Shown: piece by piece, positions 22,530 through 32,331 of the stretch
Layout of the letters: the number at the start of each line of letters is the position of its first letter
How positions within the stretch are numbered: the first letter of the stretch is position 1
DNA from: Candidatus Levybacteria bacterium RIFCSPHIGHO2_01_FULL_38_26
GTDB lineage: Bacteria > Patescibacteriota > Microgenomatia > Levybacterales > UBA12049
Direction of reading: 5' to 3'
Length of the DNA stretch: 33,300 nt
Assembly (NCBI GenBank): GCA_001782075.1
Contig: MFNO01000030.1
Span: 1 to 33,300 of the forward strand
Program-made: the position numbers and the translations under genes
The notes under the pieces: model-generated
Told to the model about the DNA's origin: nothing
Databases searched by the model: none
What the model saw: only the letters and a program-made list of their open reading frames with translations

Positions 22530-23659
22530 ATTATCCATTGCGAATTGGTATTGTCGGAGGAGGACAACTGGGTAAAATGCTCACTATTGCTGCAAAAAAG
22601 ATAGGCTTTTATGTTACCATAATTGATCCTACTCCCAATAGCCCTGCCGGGCAGGTAGCGGATTTTCAAATAGTTGCTGGTTACAAAGATGAAAAGGCTA
22701 TAAAAAAACTTGCAGATATTTCAGACGTTATTACATTTGAAATAGAGCTTGCTAACGATAAGGTGCTAAATGGTCTTATATCCAAAGGAAAAATAGTTCA
22801 TCCCAGCCCGCAAACACTTGGAGTTATTCGAGACAAATTAAGACAAAAAGAGTTTTTGAAACAACATTCTCTTCCAACAGCTAAATTTATGGAAGTTTTC
22901 TCAATTGAAGATATTATTCATGCAGGTAAATTGTTTGGTTATCCTATGATTTTAAAAGCGCGTACAGATGCGTATGATGGTCGTGGTAATACGCTCATAA
23001 AAACAGACAAAGATATTCAAAGAGGCCTAGAGAAATTAAAAGGCAGAATACTATATATCGAACAGTATGTGCCCTTTGTTAAAGAACTTGCTGTTATGGT
23101 TGCACGAAACCCAAAAGGAGAAATTGCCGCATTTCCTGTCGTTGAAACTATCCATAAAGATAATATTTGCGATACTGTTATTGCACCGGCTCAGATATCT
23201 AAAAAGGTCAAACGCGACGCACAAAGACTTGCAGAAAAAGTAATGAAATACTTAAATGGAGCAGGAGTTTTTGGCATAGAAATGTTTTTAAAAAAAGATA
23301 ACAGTGTTATTATTAACGAAATAGCTCCACGAGTCCATAATTCGGGACATTATACTATTGAAGCATGTTTTACCTCGCAGTTTGAGCAACACATTCGCGC
23401 CATATCTGACCTTCCGCTTGGCAATACTGATATGCTGGTAAAAACGGCTGTTATGAAAAACATATTAGCAACTAAAAACGGAGAAGGATTTCCTAAAGGC
23501 ATTGAGAGAGCATTGGCAATACCGGGCATTTCTTTTCACGTATACGGCAAGAAAGAAGCAAGGAGTGCGCGAAAAATGGGACACCTAACTGTCACTGGAA
23601 GCAAGATAAAAGAGTGTCTGGACAAGGCTAACAAAGCCCGTAAATTTTTGGAGATATAA
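22526..23659 (+). CDS. purK: N5-carboxyaminoimidazole ribonucleotide synthase
   Basis: A 377-aa ATP-grasp enzyme that carboxylates AIR to N5-CAIR using ATP and bicarbonate. It has the N-terminal [20 protein letters not shown], the ATP-grasp regions [17 protein letters not shown] and [20 protein letters not shown], and the C-terminal [20 protein letters not shown]. Overlaps the purB stop by four bases (ATGA). Followed by purE after four bases. Together with class I purE this gives the bacterial two-step route to CAIR. Confidence 0.96.
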   Translation: MNYPLRIGIVGGGQLGKMLTIAAKKIGFYVTIIDPTPNSPAGQVADFQIVAGYKDEKAIKKLADISDVITFEIELANDKVLNGLISKGKIVHPSPQTLGVIRDKLRQKEFLKQHSLPTAKFMEVFSIEDIIHAGKLFGYPMILKARTDAYDGRGNTLIKTDKDIQRGLEKLKGRILYIEQYVPFVKELAVMVARNPKGEIAAFPVVETIHKDNICDTVIAPAQISKKVKRDAQRLAEKVMKYLNGAGVFGIEMFLKKDNSVIINEIAPRVHNSGHYTIEACFTSQFEQHIRAISDLPLGNTDMLVKTAVMKNILATKNGEGFPKGIERALAIPGISFHVYGKKEARSARKMGHLTVTGSKIKECLDKANKARKFLEI

Positions 23660-23663
23660 TTTT

Positions 23664-24188
23664 ATGCAAAAACTCCTAATCGCTATCATCATGGGATCAG
23701 ATTCTGATCTTCCGATAATGAGCGGTGCCGCAAAAGTCTTGGATGATTTTAAAATCCCATATGAATTAACTATTATGTCAGCTCACAGAACGCCTAAGAG
23801 AATGTACGACTATGCCAAAAAAGCGCATGAGCGGGGAATAAAAGTCATTATTGCCGGTGCAGGAGGATCTGCTCATTTACCAGGCATGGTGGCGTCTTTA
23901 ACTTCCTTACCGGTTATTGGAGTCCCAATTAAAACAAAAAACCTAAATGGATTGGACTCTCTTCTTTCAATAGTTCAAATGCCTCCTGGAATTCCTGTTG
24001 GAACAGTTGCAATAAATGGCGCTAAAAACGCAGGCATTTTGGCGGCAAGTATAGTCGGGTCAAATCATAAAAAAATCCTAAATAAAATTCAGAGATACAA
24101 AAATAAACTTAAAAAAGAAGTTACTCAAAAAGCGAAAACTCTTGAAAAATCAGGATTTAAAAAATATTTAACTGATGAAAATCATTAA
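23664..24188 (+). CDS. purE: 5-(carboxyamino)imidazole ribonucleotide mutase
   Basis: A 174-aa class I PurE that converts N5-CAIR to CAIR. Motifs are [12 protein letters not shown], the phosphate and substrate loops [35 protein letters not shown], and [21 protein letters not shown] Lys-rich tail of about 20 residues extends beyond the usual core. Its last 14 bases overlap the purC start in another frame. Presence of purK next door supports class I function. Confidence 0.96.
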   Translation: MQKLLIAIIMGSDSDLPIMSGAAKVLDDFKIPYELTIMSAHRTPKRMYDYAKKAHERGIKVIIAGAGGSAHLPGMVASLTSLPVIGVPIKTKNLNGLDSLLSIVQMPPGIPVGTVAINGAKNAGILAASIVGSNHKKILNKIQRYKNKLKKEVTQKAKTLEKSGFKKYLTDENH

Positions 24189-25056
24189 GACAATTAATTT
24201 TAGAGGTTTTGGAAAAAAGTTCGGTGGTAAAACTCGCGATTTTTATATTAAAGATGACACAAGAATTATTATTTCAACAGATAGAATTTCTGCTTTTGAT
24301 AAGGTTCTTGGGTATATCCCAAACAAAGGGCAAGTTCTAAGTCAACTTTCTGTTTTTTGGTTTGAGCAAACAAAAGACATAATTTCCAACCATTTAATTT
24401 CAGTCCCGCATCCAAATATTATAATTGTAAAAAACTGCAAGCTAATTCCAATAGAAATGGTTGTGAGAGGTTATATGACAGGCGTGACCGGAACGTCTAT
24501 TTGGGGATCATACGCAAAAGGAGAAAGGGTAATTTATGGACTAAGATTCAAGACTGGTTTGAAAAAAAACCAAAAGCTTCCAAGACCGATTATTACTCCC
24601 ACTACAAAGGCAACAAAAGGACACGACGCTCGCTTGACAAGAAAGGAAATTTTGGAGAAAAAGATTGTGTCATCAAAGCTTTATAGTCAAATGGAAAAAA
24701 CAGCCCTTAAACTTTTTCAAAGGGGAACAAAAATATGTAAAAGAGCCCGTATTATACTTGTTGACACAAAGTATGAGTTTGGCCTCGACAAAAATAATAG
24801 GCTTATTTTGATTGACGAAATTCACACTCCGGACTCTTCAAGGTTTTGGATTGAAAAAACATATAAGGAAAGGTTCGAAAAAGGTTTGGAGCCGGAAAAT
24901 TTTGACAAGGAGTTTTTGAGAATCTGGTTTAAAAAAAGAGGCTATGCCGGAGACGGTAAGCCTCCCAAAATGCCCAAAAGTTTTATTTACAAAGTTACTA
25001 AAAGATATATAAGCATTTATGAAATGATCACTGGCGAAAAATTTGTTTCCTTATGA
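24175..25056 (+). CDS. purC: SAICAR synthetase
   Basis: A 293-aa phosphoribosylaminoimidazole-succinocarboxamide synthase that joins CAIR and aspartate with ATP. Visible motifs: [20 protein letters not shown] then [38 protein letters not shown] and DTKYEFGLD...[14 protein letters not shown]. The length fits the long (yeast ADE1-like) subclass rather than the bacterial form of about 240 aa. It begins inside purE and overlaps purL by ATGA. Confidence 0.95.
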   Translation: MKIIKTINFRGFGKKFGGKTRDFYIKDDTRIIISTDRISAFDKVLGYIPNKGQVLSQLSVFWFEQTKDIISNHLISVPHPNIIIVKNCKLIPIEMVVRGYMTGVTGTSIWGSYAKGERVIYGLRFKTGLKKNQKLPRPIITPTTKATKGHDARLTRKEILEKKIVSSKLYSQMEKTALKLFQRGTKICKRARIILVDTKYEFGLDKNNRLILIDEIHTPDSSRFWIEKTYKERFEKGLEPENFDKEFLRIWFKKRGYAGDGKPPKMPKSFIYKVTKRYISIYEMITGEKFVSL

Positions 25057-27875
25057 TTCAAACAGTTCGAGTATCATATCTCTCAGAAAAAAAAGACAGC
25101 TACAAAATCCGCTCGGCACGCGTATATCGTCTTGAAGGAATTAAAAAAAAAGATGCTGAAATTCTTGCTCAAAAGTTATTTTGTGAACCGATAAATCAAG
25201 TCTATTCATTAAATAGACCTCTAATTAAGAACACTTCGCAAAAAGTCGAAATCGCATATAGACCAGGCGTGATGAACCCTGAAGCCGCTTCAATTATTAA
25301 ATCTGCCAAAGATATGGGAATCGAGTTATTGGCGGCTGACTCAAGCTGGGAATATTATTTTTTTGAAAAAATTTCAGAAGACGAAATACACGAAAGGGTC
25401 CGAAAATTAAACCTTTTCAACGAAACAGTCGAATATATTGTTAAAAAAGAACCAAAAACACTGCTTATTAGAGGGAATGTCGGATCAACTGCCATAGTTC
25501 CCATAAGAAAAATGACCGACGAGGAGTTACTTTCTTTATCTAAAGATAAACTTTTTCTTAACCTAGATGAGATGAAAATAGTTCAAAATTATTTTAAAAA
25601 AATAAAAAGAGATCCGACCGACTGCGAGCTTGAAACTATTGCCCAAACGTGGAGCGAACACTCCGGACATAAAACTTTTAAAGCAAAAATATTTGTTGAC
25701 GGAAAAGAGAAAACTCCGCTTATAGAAAGAGTAAAGAAAGAAGCGCTAAAACACAACAAAAATATCGTCTCAGCATTTGAGGACAATTCAGGAGTAATGG
25801 ATTTTTATGAAGGCTTCGCAATTTCGGCAAAAGGAGAGACTCACAATAGTCCATCTGCAATAGAGCCGTATGGCGGAGCTATGACCGGATCAGGAGGCGT
25901 ATTTCGAGATATTGTAGGGACCGGTCGTGGAGGAAAAACGCTTATCTCAACTGATATATTTTGTCTGGCAAACCCTAATTTACCCTCCTCAAAACTCCCA
26001 TCCGGGTGTCTCCATCCTAAATATATTTTAAAACAAGTTGTCAGAGGCGTAAAAGATTACGGAAACCGTATGGGAATCCCAACTAATAACGGGTCATTTC
26101 ATTTCCACGATGACTTTCGCGCAAAACCAACAGTACTCGTCGGAGCGTATGGGATATTGCCAAAAAGATACGCGAAAAAAGGAAAGCCAATGAAGGGTGA
26201 TTTCATTGTTAGCATCGGAGGAAGAATTGGAAGGGACGGCATTCATGGCGCGACTTTTTCTTCAGGAGTTATGACAGAGAGAACCAATTCTGTAAACAGC
26301 CAAGCAGTACAAATTGGCAACGCGATAGAAGAAAAAAGAACATTTGACGCAATTCTAGAGGCAAGAGACAGAAACTTAATAAGCGCAATTCAAGACTGCG
26401 GAGGAGGTGGACTCTCCTCTGCAATTGGAGAGATGGGAGAAAAAACCGGAGTAACTGTGGAGTTAAAAAATGCTTTATTAAAATACCAAGGCCTAAGTCC
26501 CTGGGAGATCTGGCTTTCTGAATCCCAGGAAAGAATGATTTTGGCGATTCCAAAAAATAGGATTCAAGAGTTTAAAAAAATCTGTAAAAAATATAATGTT
26601 GAGATTTCTGTTCTTGGCAAATTTGACGGAAGTAAGAAGTTAAAAGTTTATTACAGTAAAAAACTTGTGGCAGATCTTGACATGAAATTTCTACATCATG
26701 GCCTTCCTCAAAGAAAAATGATTGCCAACCACTCCAAAGTTATCGTTACCCGAAGAATTGCAAAAAAAAATAATTCCTTAATAGTATCTAAGGCTCAAAA
26801 ACAGTGGGTAAATATCATAAAAAAAATTTTATCCCACGGAAATGTTTGTTCAAAAGAACCAATAGTCAGATTATATGATCATACTGTCCAGGGAACAAAC
26901 GTGCTTAGCCCTTTTAGCGGAGAAGAGATGGACGGACCAAACGATGCGGCAGTAATCAGGCCGCTACTGGACAAGCCTTATGGAATGGTAGTATCTCATG
27001 GACTCAACCCAATCTTAAATAGAATCGATCCATACTGGGGAAGTATCTGGGCGGCAACCGAAGCTATTTCAAATTTCACGGCAGTTGGGGGAGATTATAG
27101 AAACGCATCGTTAATAAACAATTATATTTGGCCGTTTCCTGACGAAGAATCACTATGGTCGTTAGACCAGTCAGTTGACGCAGTTGTAGATTTTATGAAA
27201 CTCTTAAAAATTCCGGTAATTTCCGGCAAAGATAGTCTATCCTCAACATACAAAGGAAAAAATGAATTAACAATAAAAATTCCCCCTGTCCTTTGTATCT
27301 CTGTTTTTGGAAAAATCCCTGATGTCACAAAAACTATTTCCTCGGATTTCAAAAAACAGAATTCCGTAATCTGTCTTGTTGGAAAACTTGACATAAAAGG
27401 AATGGCAGGATCAGCTTATTTTGAAGTCCTCAATCGGAATATGGCAACTGAACAATTTAACAATATCCCCCACGTAGATTTAAAACTTTTACCAAAAACA
27501 TTAAACACTATCTACAGAGGAATTCAAACTGGAAAAATTTTATCCTGCCATGATGTTAGCGAAGGAGGGTTAATTACTGCAGTTTTTGAAATGTGTGTAG
27601 GCGGAAATTTTGGAGCTGAAATTTACCTCGGACGATTGATGGGAAATCGAGCAGATTATATTTTGTTTAACGAAACAGCAGGTTGCTTCATAGTTGAAGT
27701 CCAAAACGAGAAAATTGCTAAAAAAATCTTCAAAGACATTCCATATTTTATTCTGGGAAAAACAAAAAAAGAGAAAAATATAACTGTTAAAAAGAAAAAT
27801 GAAACGCTTTTTAGAGAAAATCTTGAAATTCTAAAAAAAGTCTGGCAAAAACCCATGAAAGAAATTTTTAATTAA
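25053..27875 (+). CDS. purL: PurS-PurL fused FGAM synthase, large subunit
   Basis: A 940-aa formylglycinamidine ribonucleotide synthase subunit. Residues 1 to about 150 look like PurS-type sequence (VYRLEGIKKKDAEILAQKLF, YRPGVMNPEAASIIKSAKDM, KLNLFNETVEYIV). The PurL catalytic body follows: WSEHSGHKTF at 200-209 (canonical WSEHCSYK), GETHNSPSAIEPYGGAMTGS from 261, DCGGGGLSSAIGEM near 447, and AIR-synthase-like repeats to the end. There is no glutaminase domain; it is the separate purQ next door. A fused PurSL with free PurQ is an uncommon but known arrangement. The ATGA overlap with purC supports the start. Confidence 0.92.
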   Translation: MIQTVRVSYLSEKKDSYKIRSARVYRLEGIKKKDAEILAQKLFCEPINQVYSLNRPLIKNTSQKVEIAYRPGVMNPEAASIIKSAKDMGIELLAADSSWEYYFFEKISEDEIHERVRKLNLFNETVEYIVKKEPKTLLIRGNVGSTAIVPIRKMTDEELLSLSKDKLFLNLDEMKIVQNYFKKIKRDPTDCELETIAQTWSEHSGHKTFKAKIFVDGKEKTPLIERVKKEALKHNKNIVSAFEDNSGVMDFYEGFAISAKGETHNSPSAIEPYGGAMTGSGGVFRDIVGTGRGGKTLISTDIFCLANPNLPSSKLPSGCLHPKYILKQVVRGVKDYGNRMGIPTNNGSFHFHDDFRAKPTVLVGAYGILPKRYAKKGKPMKGDFIVSIGGRIGRDGIHGATFSSGVMTERTNSVNSQAVQIGNAIEEKRTFDAILEARDRNLISAIQDCGGGGLSSAIGEMGEKTGVTVELKNALLKYQGLSPWEIWLSESQERMILAIPKNRIQEFKKICKKYNVEISVLGKFDGSKKLKVYYSKKLVADLDMKFLHHGLPQRKMIANHSKVIVTRRIAKKNNSLIVSKAQKQWVNIIKKILSHGNVCSKEPIVRLYDHTVQGTNVLSPFSGEEMDGPNDAAVIRPLLDKPYGMVVSHGLNPILNRIDPYWGSIWAATEAISNFTAVGGDYRNASLINNYIWPFPDEESLWSLDQSVDAVVDFMKLLKIPVISGKDSLSSTYKGKNELTIKIPPVLCISVFGKIPDVTKTISSDFKKQNSVICLVGKLDIKGMAGSAYFEVLNRNMATEQFNNIPHVDLKLLPKTLNTIYRGIQTGKILSCHDVSEGGLITAVFEMCVGGNFGAEIYLGRLMGNRADYILFNETAGCFIVEVQNEKIAKKIFKDIPYFILGKTKKEKNITVKKKNETLFRENLEILKKVWQKPMKEIFN

Positions 27876-27882
27876 ACGATAT

Positions 27883-28668
27883 ATGAAACCAAGAATATTG
27901 GTTCTAAAAGCTGACGGGACAAACTGCGATGAAGAACTCGCATTTGCATTCAAAATTGCGGGAGGAATCCCAAAAATTATTCATATCAACGATCTAAGAA
28001 GCAAAAAAGAAAATTTTAAAAATTATAATATTCTTGCGATCCCGGGAGGATTTGCATACGGAGACGATATCGCGTCCGGAAAAATATTGGCAGGAGAGCT
28101 AACTTCATTTTTCTCAGAAGAGCTAAAAAAATTTATAAAAAGAAAAGATACTCTTACAATAGGCATTTGCAACGGTTTTCAAGTTTTAGTCAGAACAGGA
28201 CTATTGCCTTTTGGTACAATTGGAAAAATGCAGGCAACCCTGACCGACAACGATTCTGGTCATTTTGAATGCCGATGGATAAATCTCAGAATAGATAAAA
28301 ATAATTCTTGTGTTTTCTTAAAAGATTTGGAAGATCAAATAATCTCTTATCAGGTCGCCCACGGCGAGGGAAAATTTTTTGCCAACAATAAAACTTTAAA
28401 AACAATCGAACAATCCGGTCTCGTCGTTTTCCGCTATATTGATAAAAAAGGTAAGCCTACAAAGAATTACCCGGAAAATCCTAATGGATCCCTTAATGCA
28501 ATCGCGGGAATCTGCGACCCGACAGGCCGAATTATAGGCCTTATGCCCCACCCCGAAAGATTTATTTTCAAAGAACACTATCCTAATTGGAGAAGGCAAA
28601 AAATTGATAGACCACAAGGGTTATCAATCTTTAAAAGTATGATAAGTTATATAAAAGAAGTTCTATGA
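27883..28668 (+). CDS. purQ: FGAM synthase glutaminase subunit
   Basis: A 261-aa class I glutamine amidotransferase that supplies ammonia to PurL. Nucleophile Cys96 lies in IGICNGFQVLVR, and the His223-x-Glu225 pair in LMPHPERF. The N-terminal ADGTNCDEELAFAFKIAG and IPGGFAYGDDIASGKILAGE are typical PurQ. It is seven bases after purL and its stop overlaps the next start by ATGA. The size (slightly longer than B. subtilis PurQ) fits the larger-type PurQ that works without a C-terminal PurL fusion. Confidence 0.96.
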   Translation: MKPRILVLKADGTNCDEELAFAFKIAGGIPKIIHINDLRSKKENFKNYNILAIPGGFAYGDDIASGKILAGELTSFFSEELKKFIKRKDTLTIGICNGFQVLVRTGLLPFGTIGKMQATLTDNDSGHFECRWINLRIDKNNSCVFLKDLEDQIISYQVAHGEGKFFANNKTLKTIEQSGLVVFRYIDKKGKPTKNYPENPNGSLNAIAGICDPTGRIIGLMPHPERFIFKEHYPNWRRQKIDRPQGLSIFKSMISYIKEVL

Positions 28669-29552
28669 AAATTGGAATTTTTTCTACTTTTATCGAACCT
28701 GCTGCTTTAGATCTTGTAAATTCTGTTCAAGGTGCTGTAAAGAGTGGAGAAATTCCCAATACAGAAATCTCCTTTATTTTTTCAAATCGGGAACAAGGAG
28801 ACGATCCAGCAACAGACAAGATTTTAGATACATTAAATAGACAAGACACACGTCTTATGACATTTTCAGCACCCAGGTTCAAACCTGATATGAGAAGAAA
28901 AGCAAGGCAAGAAGAAAAATCTGGGAGTACCTCTCTGATGCAAGAATGGCGAAATCAGTTTGGAGAAGAGGTTTTAAAAAGACTTCCCCGAACAGACGTT
29001 GATTTACTACTGGGCGACATGTACATTTGGGGAGATAATATGTGTGATGAAAGAAATGGAATCAATCTTCATCCGGCACTCCCCTGGGGGCCAAAAGGTG
29101 AATGGTATAAAGTTATCTGGCAATTAATTCAAGATAAGTCGCAAGAAACTGGCGTTATGATGCATAAAGTAACTCCTGAATTGGATCGCGGCCCTGCCAT
29201 TGCTTATTGCCGCTTTCCGATCAGAGATTCTTTCCTAACCCCGCTGTGGAATCGTCTACCAAGAGATCCACGCAAACTCGAAGAGGTAATTAGACAGGGC
29301 TTGATAGAGAAAGAAAAAGCAAACCATCCCCTTTTTAAGGAAATAAGAAATAGAGGGTTTACCCGAGAAACGCCGCTCATTGTCCAAACAACAAAGGCTT
29401 TCACAAAAGAATCACTTAGGCTCGAGGGGGGAACTCCCGTTGATAGAAATGGAATTATTCTTCGTGAAGGTTACGATTTAACGTCTCGGATTGACACAAT
29501 AGTTAGCCGTCAGCTTGAAGGACAAAATTTTGCGAGAAAGGAGGTGTTTTAA
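28665..29552 (+). CDS. PurN-like formyltransferase, divergent
   Basis: A 295-aa protein with a formyl-transferase core. INLHPALPWGPKGEWYKVIW contains the NxHP signature, and QETGVMMHKVTPELDRGPAI carries the aspartate that normally follows (canonical tG.TvH.V....D.GpII). The N-terminal half (MKIGIFSTFIEPAALDLVNS) and the 90-residue C-terminal extension are unlike standard PurN. Its position within the purine operon suggests GAR transformylase. A related formyltransferase with another acceptor cannot be excluded. Coupled to purQ by ATGA, and the next gene follows immediately with a strong Shine-Dalgarno. Confidence 0.75.
   Translation: MKIGIFSTFIEPAALDLVNSVQGAVKSGEIPNTEISFIFSNREQGDDPATDKILDTLNRQDTRLMTFSAPRFKPDMRRKARQEEKSGSTSLMQEWRNQFGEEVLKRLPRTDVDLLLGDMYIWGDNMCDERNGINLHPALPWGPKGEWYKVIWQLIQDKSQETGVMMHKVTPELDRGPAIAYCRFPIRDSFLTPLWNRLPRDPRKLEEVIRQGLIEKEKANHPLFKEIRNRGFTRETPLIVQTTKAFTKESLRLEGGTPVDRNGIILREGYDLTSRIDTIVSRQLEGQNFARKEVF
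29537..29546 (+). promoter_or_regulatory. near-perfect Shine-Dalgarno for the HAD gene
   Basis: AAAGGAGGTG, six bases before the ATG at 29553 and inside the end of the PurN-like gene. Shows that the ribosome's anti-SD is in use for internal operon genes. Confidence 0.7.
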
Positions 29553-30644
29553 ATGAAGCCAAAAGTATTGTTTACAGATGGAGAGGGTCCTATTGTATTT
29601 AAAGATCTCGCAGCAGATGTGACTGAAAAAGTTGTTCCGGGACTTTTTCCAGTATTAAGTTTTTATGATGATTATCTTGCTGAAATTGGAACTGAGGGTT
29701 ACCAAGCAGGAGACACTCTGGCGCTTGTGGTCCCGCATTTTCTAGCTCATGGCGTTAAAGATAAAGATATTGCAAACGAAGCAAAAGACGCGAAGTTATG
29801 CTTTGGCGTTGAAGAATATGTCTCAGAACTAAAAAAAGACGAGTGGAATATTAGAATTATTTCAACCGCATATAGCCAAATGTGGGAGCTGGTAGGTGAA
29901 CATTTGGGAATTCCTATCCAAGATATCGCCTGCACAAAACTTGACTTAAAAGCTCTCAAAGAAAGTTTTGGATCAAAAGATTTTTACGCTAGAGTTCTTG
30001 CCGCAGAAAAAAATATTCTTGCATCTACACCTTTAGCCAATGAAGCCATGCGGGAAGTTGATCAAGGCAAATCCGTGGTTGAGGTTTTGGGGAAAAATCC
30101 TAAATTTACTCCTTTAAGAGAAAGTCTTGATCATTTCTACTGGGATGAGCTAAAAAATTTAGGATACCAAACGCTGGAAGCAGTAACTGTTATTGGAGGA
30201 AAGAGAAAAATTGACGCAGCGCAAAATTTTGCGCGGGAATTAGGACTAAGCCTTTCTGATATCCCATACGTTGGAGACAGCATAACTGATGATGCTATTC
30301 ACAAACGTTTGAAAGATGAAGGAGGCCTACCGATTGCGATAAACGGAAACGCTTACGCGCTTCGTAATGCTCGCGTCGCTGTGGCAACAGAAGATATGAG
30401 AAATGTTCGTCCAATTCTTGACGCATGGCAAGCCGGTGGATTTGAGGCAGTAAAAAGTAGAATTGATGAATCAAATCAATCATTTATGGTTGGTGGCAAA
30501 GAGGGATCGCCTATACACGAGGAGCCAAGCCATTATTATCATATCGTTAAATGGGATAATCCCGCAAACCAAAGGGAGCTAAGACAAGTTCACGGAGAGT
30601 TCAGGCGCCGTGTTCGCGGAGCAGCAACCGCAAAACTGGGGTAA
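29553..30644 (+). CDS. HAD-superfamily phosphatase, EhaR-like
   Basis: A 363-aa haloacid-dehalogenase fold protein. Motif I is FTDGEGPIVF, with D9 and a Glu (E11) where most HADs have Asp. Motif II is in IRIISTAY, motif III is the lysine in VIGGKRKIDAAQ, and motif IV is YVGDSITDDA with D242 and D246. The N-terminal DGEGP and the segment YDDYLAEIGTEGYQAGDTLA resemble archaeal EhaR-type HAD proteins (annotated as energy-converting hydrogenase A subunit R). No hydrogenase genes are here. Its place between PurN-like and purM genes suggests a phosphatase on a purine intermediate or nucleotide; that is inference. Confidence 0.75.
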   Translation: MKPKVLFTDGEGPIVFKDLAADVTEKVVPGLFPVLSFYDDYLAEIGTEGYQAGDTLALVVPHFLAHGVKDKDIANEAKDAKLCFGVEEYVSELKKDEWNIRIISTAYSQMWELVGEHLGIPIQDIACTKLDLKALKESFGSKDFYARVLAAEKNILASTPLANEAMREVDQGKSVVEVLGKNPKFTPLRESLDHFYWDELKNLGYQTLEAVTVIGGKRKIDAAQNFARELGLSLSDIPYVGDSITDDAIHKRLKDEGGLPIAINGNAYALRNARVAVATEDMRNVRPILDAWQAGGFEAVKSRIDESNQSFMVGGKEGSPIHEEPSHYYHIVKWDNPANQRELRQVHGEFRRRVRGAATAKLG

Positions 30645-30646
30645 TT

Positions 30647-31183
30647 ATGCAAAAAAATATAAAGACAAACTGGTACGTGATTACTGGAGCGCCGAGTTCT
30701 GGAAAAACTACTACATTAAAATCTTTAGAAAATAAAGGTTATAAAGTTTTCTATGAATGGGCTCGTATTTATATTGACCAAGAAATGAAAAAAGGCAAAA
30801 CTCTTAAAGAAATAAGAGCTGATGAACTAAAGTTTCAAAAAAAAATTTTAAAATTAAAAGCTGATTTCGAAAAAAAACTTGATCCAAAAAAATTACTTTT
30901 TATGGAAAGGGGAATTCCTGATAGTAATGCTTATATGAAAATACTAGGTTTTGAAAATAATAAGTCTCTGAAAAATGCGCTGAAAAAATGTTATTATAAA
31001 AAAGTTTTTTTATTAGAGCTTATTAAGTACGAATTGGACTACGCTAGAACCGAAAGTCAAGAAGAGGCAATGATTATTGATTCTCTTCTTGAGAAAAGTT
31101 ATACAGATCTTGGAATTGAAGTTTTGAGAATTCCAAAAATGTCTGTAGAAAAAAGGATTGATTTTATTTTAGACAATTTATGA
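30647..31183 (+). CDS. AAA_28-like P-loop NTPase or kinase
   Basis: A 178-aa single-domain P-loop protein. Walker A is GAPSSGKTT (14-22). A helical insert follows (YIDQEMKKGKTLKEIRADEL), then an LLFMERGIPDSNAY motif (E87, R88, D92) reminiscent of the DR-type substrate/Mg site in nucleoside kinases. It resembles the AAA_28/NadR-like ATPase family. Coupled on both sides (2 bases after the HAD gene, ATGA into purM). Operon context suggests a nucleotide-related kinase; the substrate is unknown. Confidence 0.65.
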   Translation: MQKNIKTNWYVITGAPSSGKTTTLKSLENKGYKVFYEWARIYIDQEMKKGKTLKEIRADELKFQKKILKLKADFEKKLDPKKLLFMERGIPDSNAYMKILGFENNKSLKNALKKCYYKKVFLLELIKYELDYARTESQEEAMIIDSLLEKSYTDLGIEVLRIPKMSVEKRIDFILDNL

Positions 31184-32307
31184 GCAAGAATACAATTACA
31201 TATTCTCAGGTTGGGGATAATTATGATACAAAAGATCCTGTTAAAAAACTTTTCCAAAAAGCAGCTTCTAACACAGCAAAAAATCTAAAAAAACACGGTT
31301 TTGAGGAAATTTCAGATTCTCGGGGCGAATCGGCATATGTCTGGTCTCCCATTCGACAAGCTCAGGGCAAGCAAGACTTTATGTTGGCTTCAGTTATCGA
31401 AGGACTAGGGACCAAAAATCTCATTGCTGACGCAATGTATAAAACAACAGGAAAAACTTACTACGATGTAGTCGCCCATGATACAGTTGCGGCAATCATA
31501 AACGATCTTTCAACAGTGGGAGCAAAACCTCTTGTTATCCATGCATACTGGGCAATTGAAGATAATAAGTGGCTTTCCGATCAAAAACGCATGAAGGATT
31601 TGATCATGGGCTGGAAAAATGCATGCGATATTGCCGGTGCCTCCTGGGGCGGGGGAGAAACAGCAACGATGAAACAAATTGTCGTAAAGGGAGTGGCTGA
31701 ATTCGGTGGATCGGCTGTTGGAATAATAACCACGAAGAAAAATCTGATTACCGATAAAAAGCTAAAAGAAAGGGACAGAATATTGCTTTTAAAAAGCAAT
31801 GGCGTTAATGCAAATGGCATATCTCTGGCAAGAGCAATTGCGAAAAATCTTCCAAAAGGTTACTCGGAAAAGCTTCCAAACGGAAAAATGTATGGAGAGA
31901 CACTACTTACAAAAACAAATATTTATGCGAAGTTAGTTCAGGATTTATTAAAGGACAATGTTGATATTCATTATATCTCCAATATTACCGGTCATGGATT
32001 TAGAAAAATCATGAGAGCAAGACCGAATTTTACATATGTAATCGAAAAAATGTTTAATCCGCACCAGGTATTCCTTTTTATCCAAAAACACGCAAATCTA
32101 AACGACTATGAAATGTACCAGACATACAATATGGGAATGGACTACGCGATTTTTCTTCCAGAAAAAGAGGTTACTAGGACGCAAAAAATTATCACAAAAC
32201 ATAAATTTCAAAGTGTCAATGCTGGATTTATCGAAAAAGGAGAAAGACAAGTTATTATCAAGCCAAAAAAATTAGTCTATAAAGGAGAAACCCTTGATCT
32301 ACGCTAA
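31180..32307 (+). CDS. purM: AIR synthetase, divergent, with in-frame repeat insertion
   Basis: A 375-aa phosphoribosylformylglycinamidine cyclo-ligase. Motifs: VIEGLGTKNLIADAM (canonical GVGTK), HDTVAAIINDLSTVGAKPLV, AGASWGGGETATM (canonical GGETAEMP), LKSNGVNANGISLARAI and NITGHGFRKIMRARP. Divergent in wording but complete. Residues 59-65 (RQAQGKQ) are encoded by a palindromic interspersed-repeat word between WSPI and DFMLASV, a region that is otherwise a conserved strand start. The insertion is in frame and does not break the gene. Last gene of the purine run. Confidence 0.9.
   Translation: MSKNTITYSQVGDNYDTKDPVKKLFQKAASNTAKNLKKHGFEEISDSRGESAYVWSPIRQAQGKQDFMLASVIEGLGTKNLIADAMYKTTGKTYYDVVAHDTVAAIINDLSTVGAKPLVIHAYWAIEDNKWLSDQKRMKDLIMGWKNACDIAGASWGGGETATMKQIVVKGVAEFGGSAVGIITTKKNLITDKKLKERDRILLLKSNGVNANGISLARAIAKNLPKGYSEKLPNGKMYGETLLTKTNIYAKLVQDLLKDNVDIHYISNITGHGFRKIMRARPNFTYVIEKMFNPHQVFLFIQKHANLNDYEMYQTYNMGMDYAIFLPEKEVTRTQKIITKHKFQSVNAGFIEKGERQVIIKPKKLVYKGETLDLR
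31348..31376 (+). repeat. interspersed REP-like element inside purM
   Basis: CCCATTCGACAAGCTCAGGG continuing into CAAGCAAGA. The core TTCGACAAGCTCAGG is a widespread repeat word in many CPR and environmental genomes and is often translated as RQAQGK or similar. Here it sits in frame within purM. Identification as this repeat is from memory; only one copy is in the window. Confidence 0.6.
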
Positions 32308-32331
32308 ATCGTCTTAAGGATAAGTTAAAAT

